Below are positions 8,646-15,935 of a stretch of DNA of 64,000 nt, in pieces. Positions within the stretch are counted from its first letter, which is position 1. Each line of letters begins with the position of its first letter. The position numbers and the translations under genes are program-made. Source of the stretch: Bacillota bacterium (GTDB lineage Bacteria > Bacillota > Bacilli > Paenibacillales > UBA4045); contig JAEZQY010000031.1 in NCBI GenBank assembly GCA_023441055.1, forward strand, positions 186,001-250,000. The letters are read 5' to 3'. The notes beneath the pieces are model-generated. The model was not told the origin of the DNA, made no database searches, and saw only the letters and a program-made list of their open reading frames with translations.

Positions 8646-9012
8646 ATCTGGGTTCAGCCGCCGTATCTTCCTTGAACACAACGCCGTCGACCTTCACATT
8701 AACGCCCGTGACCTGAAGTCCGGTCATGTTCTCTACGGCCTCCTTCACGTTATGCTGCAGTGTCTCACATACCTCGTGAATCTTCCCGCCATAGTGAACG
8801 ATAACGCGCAGATCGATTGTCGCTGCTGCCGCCTCGACGTGAACGACGATCCCCTTCTGAACTTGCTTGCCGCTCAGACGCTTGGTCAATCCCTCCGAGA
8901 TACCGCCTGACATTCCTGCGATCCCCTCTGTCTCCAGCGCGGCCTGCGCGACGATCGTGATTACCACATCATCGGCAATTCGAATCATTCCGTTGCTCTG
9001 TTCTTCTTGCAT
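8644..9012 (-). CDS. Asp23/Gls24 family envelope stress protein
   Basis: A 122-residue protein of the Asp23/Gls24 (DUF322) family, similar in layout to Bacillus YqhY/YloU. Asp23 proteins sit at the membrane of Gram-positive cells and influence envelope homeostasis. Visible blocks are GMIRIADDVVITIVAQAALE, a central VHVEAAAATIDLRVIVHYGG strand-rich part and TGLQVTGVNVKVDGVVF at the end. The ATG at 9012 is chosen because GGAGG lies 8 bases before it; the ATG at 9018 would leave only two bases. It is 13 bases downstream of the SDR gene on the same strand, so it probably shares its transcript. Confidence 0.85.
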   Translation of the reverse strand: MQEEQSNGMIRIADDVVITIVAQAALETEGIAGMSGGISEGLTKRLSGKQVQKGIVVHVEAAAATIDLRVIVHYGGKIHEVCETLQHNVKEAVENMTGLQVTGVNVKVDGVVFKEDTAAEPR

Positions 9013-9025
9013 TCGCATTACCTCC

Positions 9026-9811
9026 CTATAGACTTCTCATCGATCCACCATCTACAACGTACACTGAGCCAGTCAGATAGCTATTCCTCGGCGATAATAG
9101 ATACGCTGCCAAGTCAGCAAATTCATCTGGCCGTCCATATCTGCCCAGTGGAATATGCCGCAGTGCTTCCTCTCGGATCTCCTCCATATCGCGCCCTTCT
9201 CTGAGCGCCCTGGCTTCATCCAGCTCGCGCAAGCGGTCTGTCTCAATTCGACCTGGACATATCGTATTGAGCAGTATGCCGTCCTGCGCGAACTCTAATG
9301 ATAAGGTCTTCATTAGGCCGGCAAGACCAGCGCGGAATACGTTGGACAGGACTAGTCCAGCTATCGGTTCCTTCACCGAGGAGGATGCGACTGTCAGCAC
9401 ACGCCCCCCCTCAGATCGCAGCAACGGATACAAGCCTCGGGCGAGACGAACTACACTCATCAGGATGGAGAGATAGGCTTGCTCCCACTGCGCATCGGAC
9501 AGATCAAGGAATTTACCGCTAGGCGGGCCGCCGGTATTGCATAGCAAGCCATGCACGGCAGTAAATTTCTCTGCAGCGGTATCGAGTAGACGAGTTAGCT
9601 CCGCTGAATCTGACACATCTGCTTGTATGCCGTAGACATCGACCCCATATAGTCGGGACAACCGGCCAGCGATGTCCTGGATTCCTTCCTGATTTCTGCT
9701 GCAGATCAGCAGATTCGCCCCTTCCTCAGCCAGACGCTCCGCAACGGCTAAGCCAATCCCTCGGCTGGCAGCGGTGACAACGATGTTCTTCCCCCTTAAT
9801 CCTAGCTCCAA
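9026..9811 (-). CDS. Short-chain dehydrogenase/reductase with non-canonical active site
   Basis: A 261-residue Rossmann-fold SDR. The cofactor motif TAASRGIG is at residues 13-20, a CNTGG (NNAG-type) motif follows near residue 90, and the C-terminal YLTGSVYVVDGGS is typical of FabG-like SDRs. The usual YxxxK catalytic pair is absent: the aligned region reads LSNVFRAGLAGLMKTL, placing Ser and Arg where Tyr and Lys are expected. A VASSSV serine block is kept. A FabG-like subgroup with this SNxxR pattern is known to me, but its reaction is not. The start is TTG at 9811 with GGAGGG 7 bases upstream. It precedes the Asp23 gene by 13 bases. Confidence 0.85.
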   Translation of the reverse strand: MELGLRGKNIVVTAASRGIGLAVAERLAEEGANLLICSRNQEGIQDIAGRLSRLYGVDVYGIQADVSDSAELTRLLDTAAEKFTAVHGLLCNTGGPPSGKFLDLSDAQWEQAYLSILMSVVRLARGLYPLLRSEGGRVLTVASSSVKEPIAGLVLSNVFRAGLAGLMKTLSLEFAQDGILLNTICPGRIETDRLRELDEARALREGRDMEEIREEALRHIPLGRYGRPDEFADLAAYLLSPRNSYLTGSVYVVDGGSMRSL

Positions 9812-9859
9812 GCTTGAACCCTCCGTTCCTAAGATGAAAAATGTGCATATAGAAATAGA

Positions 9860-9906
9860 AGACTGTATCCCATTAGCCTGCGTACAGCTTATTGGGCATA
9901 CAGTCT
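9860..9906 (-). terminator. Terminator of ylaN
   Basis: AGACTGTAT (9860-9868) pairs with ATACAGTCT (9898-9906), with CCC/GGG extending the stem. On the minus strand it is followed by a T-rich stretch (TCTATTTCTAT). It lies 20 bases past the ylaN stop. Confidence 0.6.
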
Positions 9907-9926
9907 GGATGATTAGTTGCAGCGTA

Positions 9927-10226
9927 TCATGAACCGTCCTGCGACTTCCTGTTCAATGCATCATACAGTACAGCCAGATTACGTTCCAGCTTGCTGATAA
10001 TATCCCGGCCCTTCTGCTCTGGAAGCAGCCCTGCGCGAACAGCAAAATCGATTTCCTTGGACAAGCCGAACATCTGGGTATCGAGAACCTCTTCGTAGAG
10101 GGGACATCTCCGATTCGTCAATGTATCCATCTGCACTTCGATCAGCTTCTCGATCTTATCGGCATCTTCCTGCAGAAGATTCAATGCTTTGGTATATAAG
10201 TCTATCGATATTTCGGGTGAAGACAT
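9927..10226 (-). CDS. ylaN: YlaN, DUF1507/UPF0358 protein linked to Fur control
   Basis: A 99-residue all-helical protein matching YlaN: the LYTKALNLLQEDADKIEKL opening, the RCPLYEEVLDTQMFGLS centre and FAVRAGLL near the end are family hallmarks. In Staphylococcus and Bacillus, YlaN binds Fe(II) and interacts with Fur to relieve Fur repression when iron is scarce. In Bacillus ylaN is next to ftsW, and here the two lie about 1.3 kb apart with an SDR/Asp23 pair between. AAGGGGG is placed 6 bases before the ATG. It is monocistronic, with its own terminator. Confidence 0.9.
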   Translation of the reverse strand: MSSPEISIDLYTKALNLLQEDADKIEKLIEVQMDTLTNRRCPLYEEVLDTQMFGLSKEIDFAVRAGLLPEQKGRDIISKLERNLAVLYDALNRKSQDGS

Positions 10227-10289
10227 CGGAATCCCCCTTGCGCTAAGCAGTATCCATCTCTTATACGTTATAGTTTAGTCGATATTGGC

Positions 10290-10348
10290 GCAAAAGTAAA
10301 CGGCCCGCCCACACGATCTGGAACATTCTGATCGAATAGGCGAGCCGT
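10290..10348 (-). terminator. Terminator of the HPr-like gene
   Basis: ACGGCCCGCC (10300-10309) pairs with GGCGAGCCGT (10339-10348) with one mismatch. On the minus strand the stem is followed by TTTACTTTTG, a usable U-tract. It starts 22 bases past the stop of the HPr-like gene. Confidence 0.7.
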
Positions 10349-10369
10349 ATATAGTCCGATTGATCTAAT

Positions 10370-10612
10370 CTATTCTGCCAACTTCACATTCAAGTCATGC
10401 TTGGCGAATACACTCAGCATCTCAGACCGCGCTTCTGCTTCATCCGGGCCGTGAACATGAAGCTCGTATTGACTGGCGCTTACCAGTGTTGTGAACAACC
10501 CTAGGATGCTCTTGACATCGATGTACTTGTTCTCATACTTCAAGACGATGGATGAAGAAAACTTGTTAGCAGCTTGGGAAATCTCCACGATTGCGGCATT
10601 CTTATTGGACAT
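10370..10612 (-). CDS. HPr-like protein lacking the phosphocarrier histidine
   Basis: An 80-residue protein that aligns to HPr from residue 12 of HPr onward. The first strand and the His15 loop (GIHARPA in HPr) are missing; the start reads MSNKNAAIVEISQAANKF. The later landmarks are kept: ENKYIDVKSILGLF contains the equivalent of HPr Ser46 (Ser35 here), and a C-terminal ELHVHGPDEAEARSEM segment follows. It therefore cannot carry phosphate from EI but could still be phosphorylated on Ser by HPr kinase, like Crh. The ATG at 10612 has a perfect GGAGGG at 7 bases. An in-frame ATG at 10660 would add 16 residues (MLVYYVLVIDH...) that might restore a strand but no aligned histidine. It is monocistronic, with its own terminator. 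Confidence 0.82.
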   Translation of the reverse strand: MSNKNAAIVEISQAANKFSSSIVLKYENKYIDVKSILGLFTTLVSASQYELHVHGPDEAEARSEMLSVFAKHDLNVKLAE

Positions 10613-10748
10613 CGCTAATCCCTCCATATGATCGATCACTAGCACATAATACACTAACATGATACCTTGATTTCAAATCGTAACGCAAGGGATGATTTTA
10701 CAAATTCAGTCCCTTACTTTTGGACAATGCTCCAATTCCATTCTTCTG

Positions 10749-11864
10749 TTACTTCAGGTTCTCCGGATTTAGCGGCTCTAATTCATCCACAACGAACCGG
10801 CCATCCTGACGAATCAGACGATTGTCGAACCAGATCTCCCCGCCGCTGTAGTCAGGACGCTGGATTAATACGAGATCCCAGTGAATGGATGATCGATTCC
10901 CATTGTCTGCCTCCTTATAGGCTTGGCCTGGGGTAAAGTGCAGGCTGCCATCAATCTTCTCATCGAATAGCGTATCCTTCATCGGCGTCGTGATATACGG
11001 ATTAAACCCAATGCTAAATTCACCAATATACCGCGCGCCCTCATCCGAGTCGAGTACCTCGTTCAGACGCTGTGTATCATTGCAGGTCGCCTCGACTATA
11101 CGGCCATGCTCGAATCGAAAGCGGATGTTCTCGAAAGTGAAGCCGGCATAGACGGAAGGCGTGTTATAGGAGATTGTCCCATTCACCGACTCGCGAACAG
11201 GCGCAGTGTATACTTCCCCGTCAGGGATGTTGCGGTGGCCGTCGCACTTCACAGATGGGATATGCTGAATAGAGAATGTCAAATCGGTTCCAGGCGACAC
11301 AATTCTGACCTGATCCGTACGATCCATCAACGCCTTGAGCGGATCCATCGCGATCGACATCCGGCTATAATCCAGATTACACACCTGAAAGTAGAAATTC
11401 TCGAATTCCGCCGTACTGCGATTGGCCTGCTGCGCCATGGCGGCATTGGGATAGCGCAGCACGACCCACTTGGTATGCTTGACGCGCTGCTCTAGGTGTA
11501 CGGGTTGACGATAATAGGTGTCATAGAGCTTCATTCGATCACTAGGGACATCTGACAGCTCATTCGCATTCTCACCGGCACGGATGCCGATATAGGCCTG
11601 CATCTGCTTCATTCGATTCAAATCGATCTCGGCCCATTGCTTCATATGCGCTTCGGTCCCGCCGAGCAGGATCGAGCGGAGTACAGCGCGATCGCTAAGC
11701 TCCACATAAGGATTGCCTCCCTGTCGCTGCACTTCCTCGATCAAGCAATTCACAAGCTCGCGCTCTGTGCCGATCATCTCGATCAGAACATTGTCGCCTG
11801 GCTCAACCCGAGTGGAGTATTGCACCAAATTCTTGGCAAGCTGTTGTAGTCTTGGATCCCTCAT
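10749..11864 (-). CDS. M29-family metal-dependent aminopeptidase
   Basis: A 371-residue leucyl-type aminopeptidase of family M29 (AmpS/PepS/AmpT group), cytoplasmic enzymes with a two-metal centre. The two parts of the fold are visible: an N-terminal domain to about residue 200 and a metal-binding C-terminal part. The latter contains IPDGEVYTAP, YIGEFSIGFNP, SLHFTPGQAY and SSIHWDLVL, supplying the Glu, His and Asp ligands seen in the family. Length is normal (family about 370-415). It begins 7 bases downstream of the diguanylate cyclase stop on the same strand, so the pair is an operon with an unexpected combination of functions. AGAGGG precedes the ATG by 3-4 bases. Confidence 0.9.
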   Translation of the reverse strand: MRDPRLQQLAKNLVQYSTRVEPGDNVLIEMIGTERELVNCLIEEVQRQGGNPYVELSDRAVLRSILLGGTEAHMKQWAEIDLNRMKQMQAYIGIRAGENANELSDVPSDRMKLYDTYYRQPVHLEQRVKHTKWVVLRYPNAAMAQQANRSTAEFENFYFQVCNLDYSRMSIAMDPLKALMDRTDQVRIVSPGTDLTFSIQHIPSVKCDGHRNIPDGEVYTAPVRESVNGTISYNTPSVYAGFTFENIRFRFEHGRIVEATCNDTQRLNEVLDSDEGARYIGEFSIGFNPYITTPMKDTLFDEKIDGSLHFTPGQAYKEADNGNRSSIHWDLVLIQRPDYSGGEIWFDNRLIRQDGRFVVDELEPLNPENLK

Positions 11865-11871
11865 CTGCCCT

Positions 11872-13665
11872 CTATGTCTCCCTTACACGAATTTGATTTT
11901 TGCCGGAATTCTTAGCCTTATATAAGGCTAGGTCGGCATCATGGAACAGTAAGTCGAAGCCTGTCTTCCCTCTGTCACTAGTCCAATCCGCAATTCCGGT
12001 TGATACCGTCACCTTGGGCTCTGTCTCCCTTGCTATTAAGTTTCTTATTCGTTCTGCAACTTTATACGCGTGATCAACTGTCATCTGTGGCAGATAGACG
12101 GCTAATTCCTCTCCGCCCCAGCGGGCAGCGATATCAGAATCGCGGATGCTGCGCCTGACGATATCGCTGACCTGTACGAGCACTTCATCCCCGATCTGAT
12201 GACCGTACGTATCGTTGATGTTCTTGAAATCATCCAGATCGAGTACCAGGAGCGAGCCGCACGAATCCTTGTGCTGAAGAATTTGAATCTGCTCATACAG
12301 ATAGTGCCGCACATACAGACCTGTCAATTGGTCAGTAATGACCATCTTGCGCATCTCAGCATGCAAGCCAGCATTGTTGAGTGATAGGCTCACATGACTT
12401 GACAGCACCTGCAGCAGCTTGAAATTATCATAAGAGAAGTAACTCGATCGCTTATGCGCGAGCAGAATCGCGCCTATCGTCTCCGTCCCGAATATGATGG
12501 GAGCGCCGATCAATGATCGGGCTTGCGTGAGCTTCATTAGCTCGGAATCTACATGCTTTTCATCCTCATAATCGGAGATGATGACCGGTTCTTTAGAATG
12601 CAGAATCATTCCGCTGAAACCGTATTGGATATCGAATTTGGCATGCAGCAGCGGCTCCGCATTGCTCGCTTGCACCACGAGATGCTTGCGATCAGCGTCC
12701 AGCATAAGGATACAGCAATAGTCCGCGTCGAAGGCGTGCAGCAGCTCTATCGCAGCCAGCTTGTAGATTTCATTCAATTGCAGGCTTCGATTTAAGCGCT
12801 TCGTAATTTCATTAATCATGCGAAGCTCATTCACCAGCTTCGTGGATTGCTCGTACAGCTTCGCAACCTCGAAGGCCGATCCCGCGCATTCCGCCAGCGA
12901 GACCAGATACGCTATATCCGCCTGCGACATGGCGGTTTCCTCCGTGGACAGGTACAACACCCCATAGCTGCCCTGCTTACCCTTGAGAGGAGCAGCAGCC
13001 TCTATTCGCCCATCCGCGCGTATAACCGTATAATGTCCACTTAGATAGGCCTTGCTGCGAATATCTGTACCAGCCGGTTGAATATTAAGCTGACGAATGG
13101 CATATTGCTCTGTATTGTTATCCTGGGTCAACAATAGCTCAAATTGATTATCGGAGAACCGCTTCAATAGCCAGGAGAGCGTCTCGGACAACACCTCTCC
13201 CACCTCGATCTTGCCGAACAGGGAGTTCGTCATGTCCAGCAGATAATGATTCACTTCGCAAGCCTGTTGGGCATTGGCATCCCAGTATTGACTGAACAGC
13301 CGGGCCAGAAGACCGACCATGCGAAGTAGCTCCTTGCACTGACGAGTAACGAGCATAACCAACCAACATTCATATTCTGGCTTGGTAACTTGAAGGGCGG
13401 AGGCGGAGTGAGCGAAGTGTATGCCGTCGGTTGAATAGTCCGAAGATTCTAAGCGCCAGCTGGCACCCTCTTGGAGTTCTTGTATTGCGAAGTTCATAGC
13501 ATCGTCAAAGCCGGACACGCGCGCGATGATCGTCCCATCGCTTGCAACTAAGAGCAAAGCAATATTATCGAGTGTGAATTCTAGTTGTTGGATCGCCAGC
13601 CATTCATGAAAGCGTCTCCGTGCTAGTAGACGATCTTCTAATTGAAGATCGAACATCCCGAGCAT
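11872..13665 (-). CDS. GAF-containing diguanylate cyclase (GGDEF)
   Basis: A 597-residue cytosolic sensor cyclase making c-di-GMP from two GTP. It has an N-terminal sensory region (1-130) unlike a named family, and two GAF-like domains, roughly 130-275 and 285-430 (the second with DADYCCILMLDADRKHLVV and RSLIGAPIIFG). A C-terminal GGDEF domain follows from about 440. The cyclase motifs are intact: DQLTGLYVRHYL, LDLDDFKNINDTYGH and the signature RWGGEEL. An RDSD inhibitory I-site lies five residues before the signature, so product inhibition is expected. There is no transmembrane segment. Starts at 13665 or the ATG 9 bases inside are both possible with AAAGGAG upstream. It heads an operon with the M29 peptidase. 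Confidence 0.9.
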   Translation of the reverse strand: MLGMFDLQLEDRLLARRRFHEWLAIQQLEFTLDNIALLLVASDGTIIARVSGFDDAMNFAIQELQEGASWRLESSDYSTDGIHFAHSASALQVTKPEYECWLVMLVTRQCKELLRMVGLLARLFSQYWDANAQQACEVNHYLLDMTNSLFGKIEVGEVLSETLSWLLKRFSDNQFELLLTQDNNTEQYAIRQLNIQPAGTDIRSKAYLSGHYTVIRADGRIEAAAPLKGKQGSYGVLYLSTEETAMSQADIAYLVSLAECAGSAFEVAKLYEQSTKLVNELRMINEITKRLNRSLQLNEIYKLAAIELLHAFDADYCCILMLDADRKHLVVQASNAEPLLHAKFDIQYGFSGMILHSKEPVIISDYEDEKHVDSELMKLTQARSLIGAPIIFGTETIGAILLAHKRSSYFSYDNFKLLQVLSSHVSLSLNNAGLHAEMRKMVITDQLTGLYVRHYLYEQIQILQHKDSCGSLLVLDLDDFKNINDTYGHQIGDEVLVQVSDIVRRSIRDSDIAARWGGEELAVYLPQMTVDHAYKVAERIRNLIARETEPKVTVSTGIADWTSDRGKTGFDLLFHDADLALYKAKNSGKNQIRVRET

Positions 13666-13787
13666 TGCTCCTTTATCTTAAATAGCCTAACAGGCTTATT
13701 CACATAGTAACACAGCCAAATGTATGGATTTACCAACGGCTATAACAATCATACAATAATAATACCCTGATGTACAGGCATTTCTTC

Positions 13788-13815
13788 TTGACATAGGGAG
13801 TGGTTATCTTATAAA
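13788..13815 (+). promoter_or_regulatory. Sigma-A promoter of rpsD
   Basis: A perfect TTGACA (13788-13793) and TATAAA (13810-13815) are spaced 16 bases apart. Transcription would begin near 13822, leaving a leader of about 190 bases before rpsD. Between 13666 and 13787 I see no other gene, only AT-rich spacer shared with the divergent cyclase gene. Confidence 0.8.
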
Positions 13816-13821
13816 ATCAGT

Positions 13822-14005
13822 AGTTGAGTACAAAGAACGGCTTGTGTCACCCTCACCGGTGAGTCGCGCTATGGGACAGCGGCTGAACTTTCCTGCAGCA
13901 GGCGTTAATAGCTCCATCATTAACGTATCCGGCAACATTCCGGGCACAATACCAACCGAGTACACTAATCCATTTGAACCTACTTTATATTCACAAAGGA
14001 GCAAA
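13822..14005 (+). promoter_or_regulatory. Probable S4-binding autoregulatory leader of rpsD
   Basis: The leader between promoter and rpsD is long and structured. A perfect 7-bp hairpin, CGTTAAT (13903-13909) with ATTAACG (13919-13925), is followed at once by CCGGCAAC...CCGGGC. GAGTAC occurs both at its 5' part (13826 region) and before the ribosome-binding site. In Bacillus, S4 represses rpsD by binding a leader RNA with this type of element, and the GCGTTAATAGCTC stretch looks like that leader. The class call is from memory of the motif; a covariance-model search would settle it. Confidence 0.65.
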
Positions 14006-14012
14006 CAGATTC

Positions 14013-14612
14013 ATGTCTCGTTATACAGGACCCCAATTCAAATTAAGCCGCCGCCTAGGTATTTCCTTGAGCGGAACTGGCAAGGAACTCAAGCGCGCAT
14101 TCCCTCCGGGACAGCACGGCGCTAACCAAAGACGTAAGATCAGCGGCTACGGCCTGCAATTGGCTGAGAAGCAGAAGCTTCGCCATATGTACGGTCTTGG
14201 CGAGAAGCAATTCCGTAATCTATTCTCCAAGGCTACTGCTATGAAGGGAATCGTCGGTGAGAACTTCATGATTCTCTTGGAGCGCCGCTTGGACAACCTG
14301 GTATACCGTTTCGGATGGGCGAACTCCCGCGCGGGCGCTCGTCAGCTAGTCTCCCACGGTCACGTGACTGTGAACGGCAAGAAGGTCGATATCGCTTCGT
14401 ATACATGCGAGCCTGGCGATGTAATCGGCCTCCGCGAGAGAAGCCAGAGCCTGAAGTCCATTAAGGAAGCTATTGCGAACCGCAACTACCTGCATCCTTA
14501 CCTCGACTTCAACGAGAAGGCAATGGAAGGAACTTTCGTTCGTCTGCCAGAGCGCTCTGAGCTGCCTCAAGAAATTGACGAGAAGCAAATCGTCGAATTC
14601 TACAGCCGTTAA
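14013..14612 (+). CDS. rpsD: Small-subunit ribosomal protein uS4
   Basis: uS4 binds the 5' domain of 16S rRNA, nucleates 30S assembly and forms part of the mRNA entry channel. The 199-residue protein starts MSRYTGPQFKLSRRLG, has the RAFPPGQHG segment, and ends with the S4 RNA-binding domain (RLDNLVYRFGWANSRAGARQ, then VSHGHVTVNGKKVD). It is the zinc-free (C-minus) version: the N-terminal Cys cluster is absent. ATG 14013 is the true start; AAAGGAG lies 11 bases before it. The gene is alone on its transcript, with its own promoter, leader and strong terminator, as in Bacillus. Confidence 0.97.
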   Translation: MSRYTGPQFKLSRRLGISLSGTGKELKRAFPPGQHGANQRRKISGYGLQLAEKQKLRHMYGLGEKQFRNLFSKATAMKGIVGENFMILLERRLDNLVYRFGWANSRAGARQLVSHGHVTVNGKKVDIASYTCEPGDVIGLRERSQSLKSIKEAIANRNYLHPYLDFNEKAMEGTFVRLPERSELPQEIDEKQIVEFYSR

Positions 14613-14645
14613 TTGCTACGCTGCGTGAGCAGCATCTGGTTTTAC

Positions 14646-14684
14646 AAAAAGCCCGTAACTCCTAATTGGGAGTCACGGGCTTTT
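14646..14684 (+). terminator. Strong intrinsic terminator of rpsD
   Basis: AAAAAGCCCGTAACTCC (14646-14662) folds with GGAGTCACGGGCTTTT (about 14669-14684), giving a GC-rich stem with one mismatch and a T-run. It lies 33 bases after the rpsD stop. Confidence 0.9.
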
Positions 14685-14778
14685 GTCGATATATCACCTC
14701 CCTCACATTCTCCGCCCTCCTGTATAAATCCATCGATTCGGAGCAAGTTAATGAAAAATGAACGGAGGTAGGTGTGGG

Positions 14779-15633
14779 ATGCATACGGTTTGGAAAGGTG
14801 CGATAAGCTTTGGATTGGTGCATGTACCCATAAAAATGCACGCAGCAACAGAGGATCGTGATATTCATTTTAGACAGCTCCATAAGGATTGCGGGATGCC
14901 GATTAAATATGAGAAGACCTGCCCCCATTGCGATAAACCAGTAGCTGCCGAAGAAATCGTAAAGGGGTTTGAATACGAAAAGGATCGCTATGTCGTCGTG
15001 AAGGAGGAAGATTTGGAGGCTATACAACCCGATTCCGCTAAAGTCATTAAAATCTTAGACTTTGTTGATCTCGTTGAGATTGATCCCATTTATTTCATTA
15101 AGCCCTACTACCTCTCGCCCGACATGACAGGAGGAGGCGCCTATACGCTGCTATTAGAAGCAATTAAACAGACCGGCAAAATCGGTATTGCAACAATTAA
15201 CATTCGTAACAAAACCAATCTTGCGGCGATTCGGGTCGTCGAGAATTGTCTATGTTTGGAGACGATGAATTTCCCGGATGAAATCAGAGCCATTAGTCAA
15301 GTTCCTAATTTACCAAAGGTTACTCAGGTGAATGACAGAGAATTAGATATGGCCAAGATGCTGGTTCAACAACTCAGCGAGCCGTTCGATGCTTCTAAGT
15401 ACACGAATGAATACCGCGCAGCCCTTCTTGACCTGATTGAAAGAAAAGCAGCCGGCGAACAATCCGATATCGTCACAGCGCCAGCCGCTGCTGGACAGAG
15501 CAAGGTTATTGATCTTATGGAGGCGCTGCAAGCCTCTCTACAAGCGGTACAAGCACATGTCGATCCAGGACCGAGCACCAAGAAGCCCAAGAAGAAGAGC
15601 ACGACTGCGAAGAAGGCTAAGGGAACAGCTTGA
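14779..15633 (+). CDS. ku: Bacterial Ku DNA end-binding protein
   Basis: Ku binds broken DNA ends as a homodimer ring and recruits LigD for non-homologous end joining. The 284-residue product starts MHTVWKGAISFGLVHVPIKM, the family's opening. It has the CPHCDKPV zinc-like Cys motif in a region HKDCGMPIKYEKTCPHC and the core FVDLVEIDPIYFIKPYYLSP. The C-terminus is Lys-rich (TKKPKKKSTTAKKAKGTA), as in Ku proteins with a DNA-binding tail. ATG 14779 is chosen over the in-frame ATG at 14758: GGAGG lies about 10 bases before it and homologues begin there. No ligD is adjacent on either side, unlike the ykoU-ykoV pair of Bacillus. Confidence 0.93.
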   Translation: MHTVWKGAISFGLVHVPIKMHAATEDRDIHFRQLHKDCGMPIKYEKTCPHCDKPVAAEEIVKGFEYEKDRYVVVKEEDLEAIQPDSAKVIKILDFVDLVEIDPIYFIKPYYLSPDMTGGGAYTLLLEAIKQTGKIGIATINIRNKTNLAAIRVVENCLCLETMNFPDEIRAISQVPNLPKVTQVNDRELDMAKMLVQQLSEPFDASKYTNEYRAALLDLIERKAAGEQSDIVTAPAAAGQSKVIDLMEALQASLQAVQAHVDPGPSTKKPKKKSTTAKKAKGTA

Positions 15634-15648
15634 ATAGAAATACAACTA

Positions 15649-15678
15649 ACTGCCGGTTCGAATGATCGAGCCGGCAGT
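15649..15678 (+). terminator. Stem-loop terminator of ku
   Basis: ACTGCCGGTTCGA (15649-15661) pairs with TCGAGCCGGCAGT (15666-15678) across a tight loop. Only a short T-containing tail follows. It also separates ku from the convergent operon ending at 15692. Confidence 0.7.
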
Positions 15679-15691
15679 CGATTGTTCGCTG

Positions 15692-15934
15692 CTAGAGCTG
15701 ACCTTGAATGAGCGGTAGGCTGCACTTCATCACGGCACGTCGCAGCAGCTTGCGCGTATCGGCATCACCAGCTTGAAACGGGTTGATGTTACGGCCAAAA
15801 TCAAGCATTGCCGCCTTGGCGATCTCAACGGCCTTCCTCTCATCCTGGACGATATAGTAGGCGGACTGATAAGCTTCAAGTTCCATTCGTCTCAATATCT
15901 CCAACCGATGTCCGAAATCCCCCTGCACAGCCAT
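15692..15934 (-). CDS. Small protein, weakly sigma-factor-like (80 aa)
   Basis: An 80-residue acidic-basic helical protein, last gene of the GntR/ABC operon. I cannot name it. Its middle (MELEAYQSAYYIVQDERKAV, then EIAKAAMLDFGR) resembles the region 2 helices of sigma-70 family factors (AYxxAYxxxxxxxxAxxxxxxA), but regions 3 and 4 are absent. It would be a truncated or repurposed relative if the likeness is real. The ATG at 15934 comes one base after the TGA of the upstream gene (TGATATG), so translation is probably coupled. An in-frame codon further upstream would overlap the previous gene by over 100 bases and is unlikely. Confidence 0.6.
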   Translation of the reverse strand: MAVQGDFGHRLEILRRMELEAYQSAYYIVQDERKAVEIAKAAMLDFGRNINPFQAGDADTRKLLRRAVMKCSLPLIQGQL

Positions 15935-15935
15935 A

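Noticed and set aside
14662..15027. Minus-strand frames across the rpsD-ku junction
   Set aside because: They run through a strong terminator and the start of ku and have no ribosome-binding site.
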